Below, piece after piece: positions 59,967-64,000 of a stretch of 64,000 nt of DNA. How positions within the stretch are numbered: the stretch's first letter is position 1; each line of letters opens with the position of its first letter. Both the position numbers and the translations under genes were made by a program. The notes below the pieces were generated by a model. It made no database searches and was not told where the DNA came from. It saw only the letters and a list, made by a program, of their open reading frames with translations. The stretch covers positions 17,570 through 81,569 of the forward strand of contig CAAFWO010000046.1 in assembly GCA_900766735.1 (NCBI GenBank). Direction: 5' to 3'. This stretch comes from Clostridia bacterium (GTDB lineage: Bacteria > Bacillota > Clostridia > CAKSNL01 > HGM11501).

Positions 59967-62624
59967 TTAAAAAGCAAGGCCTTTGGCCGTCTTGAGCGCA
60001 CCGTCCGAAACGCTCTGCCCGAAAACGGCCACGCCGCCGTCAGTCTTTACATTATATCCGTAAATGTCCGAAAACAGCGTCACAGGGATATACACTCTGC
60101 CGCCGAGCGATGTAACTGCGTTTGTAAGAGTCTTTTCTTCTCCGCCGAAATGCGCCCCGTTCGTTCCGAGAACCGTGTAAAAGAGCTTTTCGCCCTTGAG
60201 CTTTAACATATTCCTGCCGGGCTCATAGACAGCTCTCACGCCGAGCACTTCCTCGGCAAAGTCGGTCGTGACATAGATAACGCCGTCTATTTCCTTCGTC
60301 GTCACAGTGCTGTCACTGTCGCAGACATATATCTTCCTGCCGGAAATATATCCTGAATTTTTATCTGCCGAGACTGCCGCCGTGCCCGAAAGCGCCGCGC
60401 GTACCTCATCGGACAGATATATCTCCTCTTTTTCGGAGTATACGAAGTTGAATCTGCCAATCGGTGCTACAGAGCCGTCCGAATACCAGTTTAATATATC
60501 GCCCTCGGCATTATCGACCCACTTAAATTCCATATCGACCGTACTGCCGATGCCCAAAAGCTCCCGTTTTACCTTGACGGCAAGAAAAGAGCCCGACACG
60601 TTGTATTCGGCCCTGCCGATCGCCTCGGCCGTGCCGTCCGAAAGCAGTTTCGACACATCACCGGGCGCAGGAGTGTTTATGACATAGTCATAGCCCTCCC
60701 ATCCTGTCGCACGGTTACGGTCGGAATCTATATATATCTTCATCCACTTGCCGCCGTCCGGTGCTGTGATATTTTCCGATGCGCTCGCGTAGAAATAAAG
60801 GTTCTCTCCGTCGCGCGAGATCTTGGACTCCGTCACGTTATTTCTCGCGGTGTGATTTTCATATGTCGTGCCGTAACCGATACAGTTTCTGTCATACTTG
60901 CCCTTATAACTGTAAAATGTCGGCGTAACAGTTCTCCAGCCGGAAAAATCGTCAATATCTATGGTTTTTTCCTCTCCGGCAGCCTCTCTTTTTTCCGTGC
61001 CCTTGAACTTTCTCACTGCATCCACCAAAAGTGCGAAATAATTGTCCTTCATATCGCCCTTGGTCGGTTCCATATCGCGGCTTCCCTCATCATCGTATGT
61101 ATCGGGGAACGCGTTGGCAACTCCGCTCCACTGGCTGTTTCTTCCTGCGCACCACTCGTTCCAGCCGTCAATAAACATAAGCTCCGGATCGATCTCAAGC
61201 GCCCTTTTAAGCTGTTCTGTAAAGAAATATCCGTATTTATATGCCCCGGGCGTCTTATCCTGGCCGAGCACAGAAGTGTAGCTCCTGCCCATAACATACT
61301 CGTCGTTCATTGCGGTAAGTCCGTGCTTTATGTATGAGTGGTTCGCCGCGACGCCGACCGTCACCTCTTCATATGTTCCGTCCGCCTTTTTGGTGTAGCC
61401 GTTCTGCGGATAAATCTCGAGCCAGCCCCACTGGTTTTCCATCACCTAGCCGGTCGTATATGAAGGCTGCGGGTCGCGGAAGGTGAAGAAATTCTTGATC
61501 TCGTTCATCAGTGCCCCGTCCTCAGTGTCGCCGATTATGGGGGTCAGCATATTCGTATACGCCAAGATCAGGGGCTTGCCCTCCCAGTAAAACCAGAGGT
61601 CGGACCATTTGCCCTCTTTATATGCGCCTAAGTAAATGCGCTTTATGTTCTCTTTTCCGTGTTCGTTCGTCGGCGAAAAGGGCGTAATAAAGCACACCTT
61701 CGGGGCGTTCACGCCGTCTGCTCTTGAATCGTGAAGCGCCGAGAAAAGGACCTGATACTGCCTTCTCCACGTGCTTCGGTTGTTCGTTGTGTCAAAAAAG
61801 ATCGCGTCCACTCCGGCAGAGGCAAGCATCTCGGCATGCTTTCTGTACACCCAGTAGTCGATGCCCGAGTAATATCCGGAAAGCGGCTCGTTCCAGCAGA
61901 ACTTCGTCGCCGTCGTCGGCCAGAGGCTGTTATAGTAATCGTGCTTTGCCTCCGGGTGCTCCTTCGCAAACTCGGAATTGTTAAAGGGCTTGCTCGTTTC
62001 AAAGTCGTGGTGCCAAGTTCAGTAGAACATACCGACCTTTTTGCCCTCACGTACGGGGCCGGTCTCCTCATATGTCGCAACGCGCCTTCCAAGGTCGTCA
62101 GTCAGCGCCCACGTCGTCTCGTGAACGTTCCTGATTGTCGAGTCCGGCACGGGGGTGTATTTTTCCTCTTTATAAACGCTCTTTGAAAACTCCACCTTAT
62201 ATATCGTCATGGCCCTGTAGTTGTTGTTCGCTATCGAGCTTTGAAAATATACCGTGTGCGTTCCGGAAACTGACTTTGTAAGCGCACCGGAGAACACCTC
62301 CTCAGCCTTCGTGCAGTGGCGGTCGATATTGACATATCCTATGACCTCGCCCTTCTCGCTGTCAAGCCTTAAGATAACGCGCTCCCCGTCATTTCCCGAG
62401 GTCATATTGTTCTTTGCCGTGATCTTTACCGATCTCACCCCTGAAAGGTCAACATCGTCAATGCTGAAAAAGCCGTAAGGCTGCCTGTACCAGGCTCCGC
62501 CGTCCGCCGAGGCGGAGTTCTCTCCCAGATTGGCCATCTCGGCGCCGTAAACGCCCGCCGCCATTGCGGTTATACAAGGCGTGAGGAGTGTAGCCGCCAG
62601 TATCATCACCAGAAATTTTTTCAC
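59967..62624 (-). pseudogene. Secreted TIM-barrel hydrolase 2 with in-frame TGA and TAG
   Basis: Paralogue of hydrolase 1 (885 codons): signal peptide, N-terminal beta-sandwich, barrel (DYWVYRKHAEMLASAGVDAIFFD, LMFIDGWNEWCAGRNSQ), CBM9-like domain (WMKIYIDSDRNRATGWEGYDY) and C-terminal stalk-like part. GTG start at 62624 with GGAGGG about 13 nt upstream. Two in-frame stops break it: TGA at 62021-62019 (KKVGMFY, TGA, TWHHDF; the paralogue has EVGLLYWDWFH, so Trp is expected) and TAG at 61448-61446 (QPSYTTG, TAG, VMENQWGWLEIY). The three open pieces are 62624-62019, 62018-61446 and 61445-59967, all in one frame with no indel. Function requires suppression; otherwise a recent pseudogene. Confidence 0.82.
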
Positions 62625-62666
62625 AGGTTTCGTTTTTTCCCTCCGTTCTATGTTTTCTTTATATAA

Positions 62667-62695
62667 ATTATATCATAGACTATTTTGAATATCAA
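62667..62695 (-). promoter_or_regulatory. Promoter of the hydrolase 2-discoidin 2 pair
   Basis: Minus strand TTGATA (62690-62695), 17-bp spacer, TATAAT (62667-62672). Confidence 0.75.
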
Positions 62696-62808
62696 TATTA
62701 AAAAAAGATATTACATGAGAAAATCAGATATTTTAAATTCCCGTATCGGCATAATTTTTCCGTAAATTATAATCTACAGCCCAAAAAAACAAATCACAAA
62801 CTTTACTC

Positions 62809-62837
62809 TTGACATCGATGCTGTTTATATGTATAAT
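62809..62837 (+). promoter_or_regulatory. Consensus sigma-A promoter of ornithine carbamoyltransferase
   Basis: TTGACA (62809-62814), exact 17-bp spacer, TATAAT (62832-62837): full consensus. AAAGGAG lies upstream of the ATG at 62878. Confidence 0.9.
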
Positions 62838-62851
62838 ATACATATAAACAG
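62821..62851. promoter_or_regulatory. 31-bp perfect palindrome, probable operator
   Basis: Two 15-nt arms (62821-62835 and 62837-62851) are exact inverted repeats around one central base; each arm reads CTGTTTATATGTATA from outside in. It covers the -10 box and start region of the ornithine carbamoyltransferase promoter, an ideal site for a dimeric repressor. It does not clearly match the ArgR box. Confidence 0.75.
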
Positions 62852-62877
62852 AATATTTATGCAAAGGAGTATTACAT

Positions 62878-63864
62878 ATGGTGAACTTAAAGGGAAAGAG
62901 CTTTTTAAAGCTTTTGGATTTCACGCCCGAAGAAATAAACTATCTACTTGACCTTGCGTCCGACCTTAAGGCGAAGAAAAAATCAGGCATAGCGCACAGA
63001 CTGTGCGAGGGCAAAAACATCGCGCTGATATTTGAAAAGACCAGCACGCGCACGCGCTGTTCCTTTGAGGTCGCCGCGTCCGACCTCGGGATGCACCCGG
63101 TATATTTGGACCCGTCCGGCTCGCAGATCGGCAAAAAAGAGAGCATTGCCGACACGGCCAAGGTACTCGGCAGAATGTTTGACGCGATAGAGTACCGCGG
63201 CTTTGGGCAGGAAAAGGTCGAAACGCTTGCAGCTTGCTCCGGAGTTCCTGTGTATAACGGCCTCACGAACGAATTTCACCCCACGCAGATACTTGCGGAC
63301 TTTTTGACGATACGCGAGCATTTTTCTTCGCTTTCGGGCATCAAGCTCTGCTATATGGGCGACGCCCGCTATAATATGGGTAACTCCTTAATGGTCGGCT
63401 GTGCGAAAATGGGTATGCATTTTGTCGCCTCGTCGCCCGAGGAATATTTCCCCGACAAGGCGTTGATCAATGAGTGCGAAAAGATCGCAAAAGAAACCGG
63501 CGCTACCTTGGAATTTGAAACCGACCCCGAGAAGGCGGCCAAGGACGCAGACGTTATCTATACCGACGTCTGGGTATCCATGGGCGAGCCGGCCGAAGTC
63601 TGGGAAAAGCGCATAAAAGACCTTTCGCCTTATAAGGTGACAGAAAAGCTCTTCTCCTTCGCAAAGGAAAACGCCGTCTTCATGCACTGCCTTCCCGCGT
63701 TTCACGACCTTGAGACAGAGACCGGCAAAAAGATCTATGAAAAGTTCGGGCTCGACCCGCTCGAAGTGTCTGATGAGGTCTTCTCCTCCGACCGTTCAAT
63801 CGTTTTTGACGAGGCTGAAAACAGAATGCACACGATAAAGGCCGTTATCGCAGCGACGCTTTAA
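62878..63864 (+). CDS. argF: Ornithine carbamoyltransferase
   Basis: Converts ornithine and carbamoyl phosphate to citrulline, or the reverse in arginine fermentation. The 328-residue protein has the carbamoyl-phosphate loop STRTR ([12 protein letters not shown]), the HPTQ motif ([10 protein letters not shown]), and HCLPAFHD with the ornithine-binding Cys. No arginine genes are adjacent, so ArgF and ArcB roles cannot be separated; the close fit to the longer 'catabolic-like' subgroup is noted. ATG with AAAGGAG upstream, consensus promoter overlapped by a palindrome. Confidence 0.95.
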   Translation: MVNLKGKSFLKLLDFTPEEINYLLDLASDLKAKKKSGIAHRLCEGKNIALIFEKTSTRTRCSFEVAASDLGMHPVYLDPSGSQIGKKESIADTAKVLGRMFDAIEYRGFGQEKVETLAACSGVPVYNGLTNEFHPTQILADFLTIREHFSSLSGIKLCYMGDARYNMGNSLMVGCAKMGMHFVASSPEEYFPDKALINECEKIAKETGATLEFETDPEKAAKDADVIYTDVWVSMGEPAEVWEKRIKDLSPYKVTEKLFSFAKENAVFMHCLPAFHDLETETGKKIYEKFGLDPLEVSDEVFSSDRSIVFDEAENRMHTIKAVIAATL

Positions 63865-63895
63865 AAATAAAAACGAGGCGGAATGCCGGCCCGCG

Positions 63896-64000
63896 ATAAA
63901 ACAGTAACGCCATAAAAACATCTTTTTTGCGAATTGCTGTGTTAAAAAAACTCATAATCCGTCAGGATTATTCGCTTTTTTGCCTTGCACTTCATCAAAA
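63896..64000 (+). repeat. Dispersed intergenic repeat, copy B (cut by window end)
   Basis: Plus-strand copy of the repeat at 19466-19570 (minus strand). It includes the imperfect hairpin at about 63944-63981 with AATCC/GGATT inner stem, 80 bp after the ornithine carbamoyltransferase stop, where it may act as its terminator. Confidence 0.85.

Noticed and set aside
1..64000. Whole-genome alternative code with TGA as Trp
   Set aside because: TGA is the natural stop of many normal genes (def, yicC, apbE, ydcF, purL, purD, purN, purM, mltG, the DJ-1 gene), often in ATGA overlaps with the next start, and TGG is used for Trp throughout.
1..64000. CRISPR arrays, tRNA or rRNA genes, insertion sequences with transposase, prophage genes
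   Set aside because: I looked for regular short repeats, cloverleaf-like sequences, transposase or integrase motifs and phage structural genes and saw none.

Overview
The window looks like a chromosomal segment of an anaerobic, endospore-forming member of the Clostridia (Firmicutes), probably intestinal. The evidence is the Firmicutes gene order around remA-gmk-rpoZ-priA-def-fmt and around spoVG-glmU-pth-mfd, the sporulation regulator SpoIIID, a rubrerythrin, a large single-chain PurL, and several secreted proteins carrying copper-amine-oxidase-N ('stalk') domains. Species is not determinable from what I can see. Base composition is moderate in genes, with AT-rich intergenic regions holding clear sigma-A promoters (TTGACA/TATAAT type, spacers of 16-18 bp).

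Layout. 1-12.7 kb (minus strand): two housekeeping runs, spoVG/glmU-pth-mfd-PPIase and yicC-remA-gmk-rpoZ-priA-def-fmt (fmt is cut by the window edge). 12.8-14.3 kb: divergent murC. 14.3-18.8 kb (minus): an alpha-glucosidase, MIF-like tautomerase, YdcF, ApbE and EamA operon with its own promoter, preceded by an AraC regulator that seems to have lost its N-terminal half. 19.4-19.6 kb: a terminator hairpin and one copy of a dispersed repeat whose second copy runs off the right edge of the window. 19.6-34.0 kb (minus): one purine operon of 11 genes, purE-C-F-M-N-O-H-D-L, fhs and a diguanylate cyclase, led by a promoter and a ZTP (pfl) riboswitch whose conserved 3' segment is also the 5' arm of an intrinsic terminator. 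34.0-36.4 kb: DJ-1, mltG, a 37-codon gene and a stalk-domain protein in an overlapping chain. 36.5-41.6 kb: a stalk protein, a two-component system and nadE. 41.9-45.8 kb: an AraC-controlled sugar dehydrogenase/isomerase pair, TspO and rubrerythrin. 45.8-62.6 kb: an accessory block of secreted or carbohydrate-active genes (GH110-like, two TIM-barrel hydrolases each followed by a discoidin/stalk protein, and a GH106-like enzyme), with rodA, a Fic remnant and spoIIID among them. 62.8-64 kb: ornithine carbamoyltransferase behind a consensus promoter that overlaps a 31-bp perfect palindrome.

The two most notable things are these. First, four of the six large carbohydrate-related genes between 45.8 and 62.6 kb are each complete from ribosome-binding site to natural stop except for one or two in-frame nonsense codons (three TAG, two TGA), with no frameshift found. 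One TGA sits at a position that is tryptophan in the paralogue. TAA, TGA and TAG all end ordinary genes elsewhere in the window, so this is either very recent, substitution-only decay or context-dependent readthrough. Second, the purine operon joins a ZTP riboswitch, an archaeal-type IMP cyclohydrolase (PurO-like) with a stand-alone AICAR transformylase, formate-THF ligase and, at its end, a c-di-GMP synthase. This ties purine and one-carbon status to a GTP-derived second messenger.
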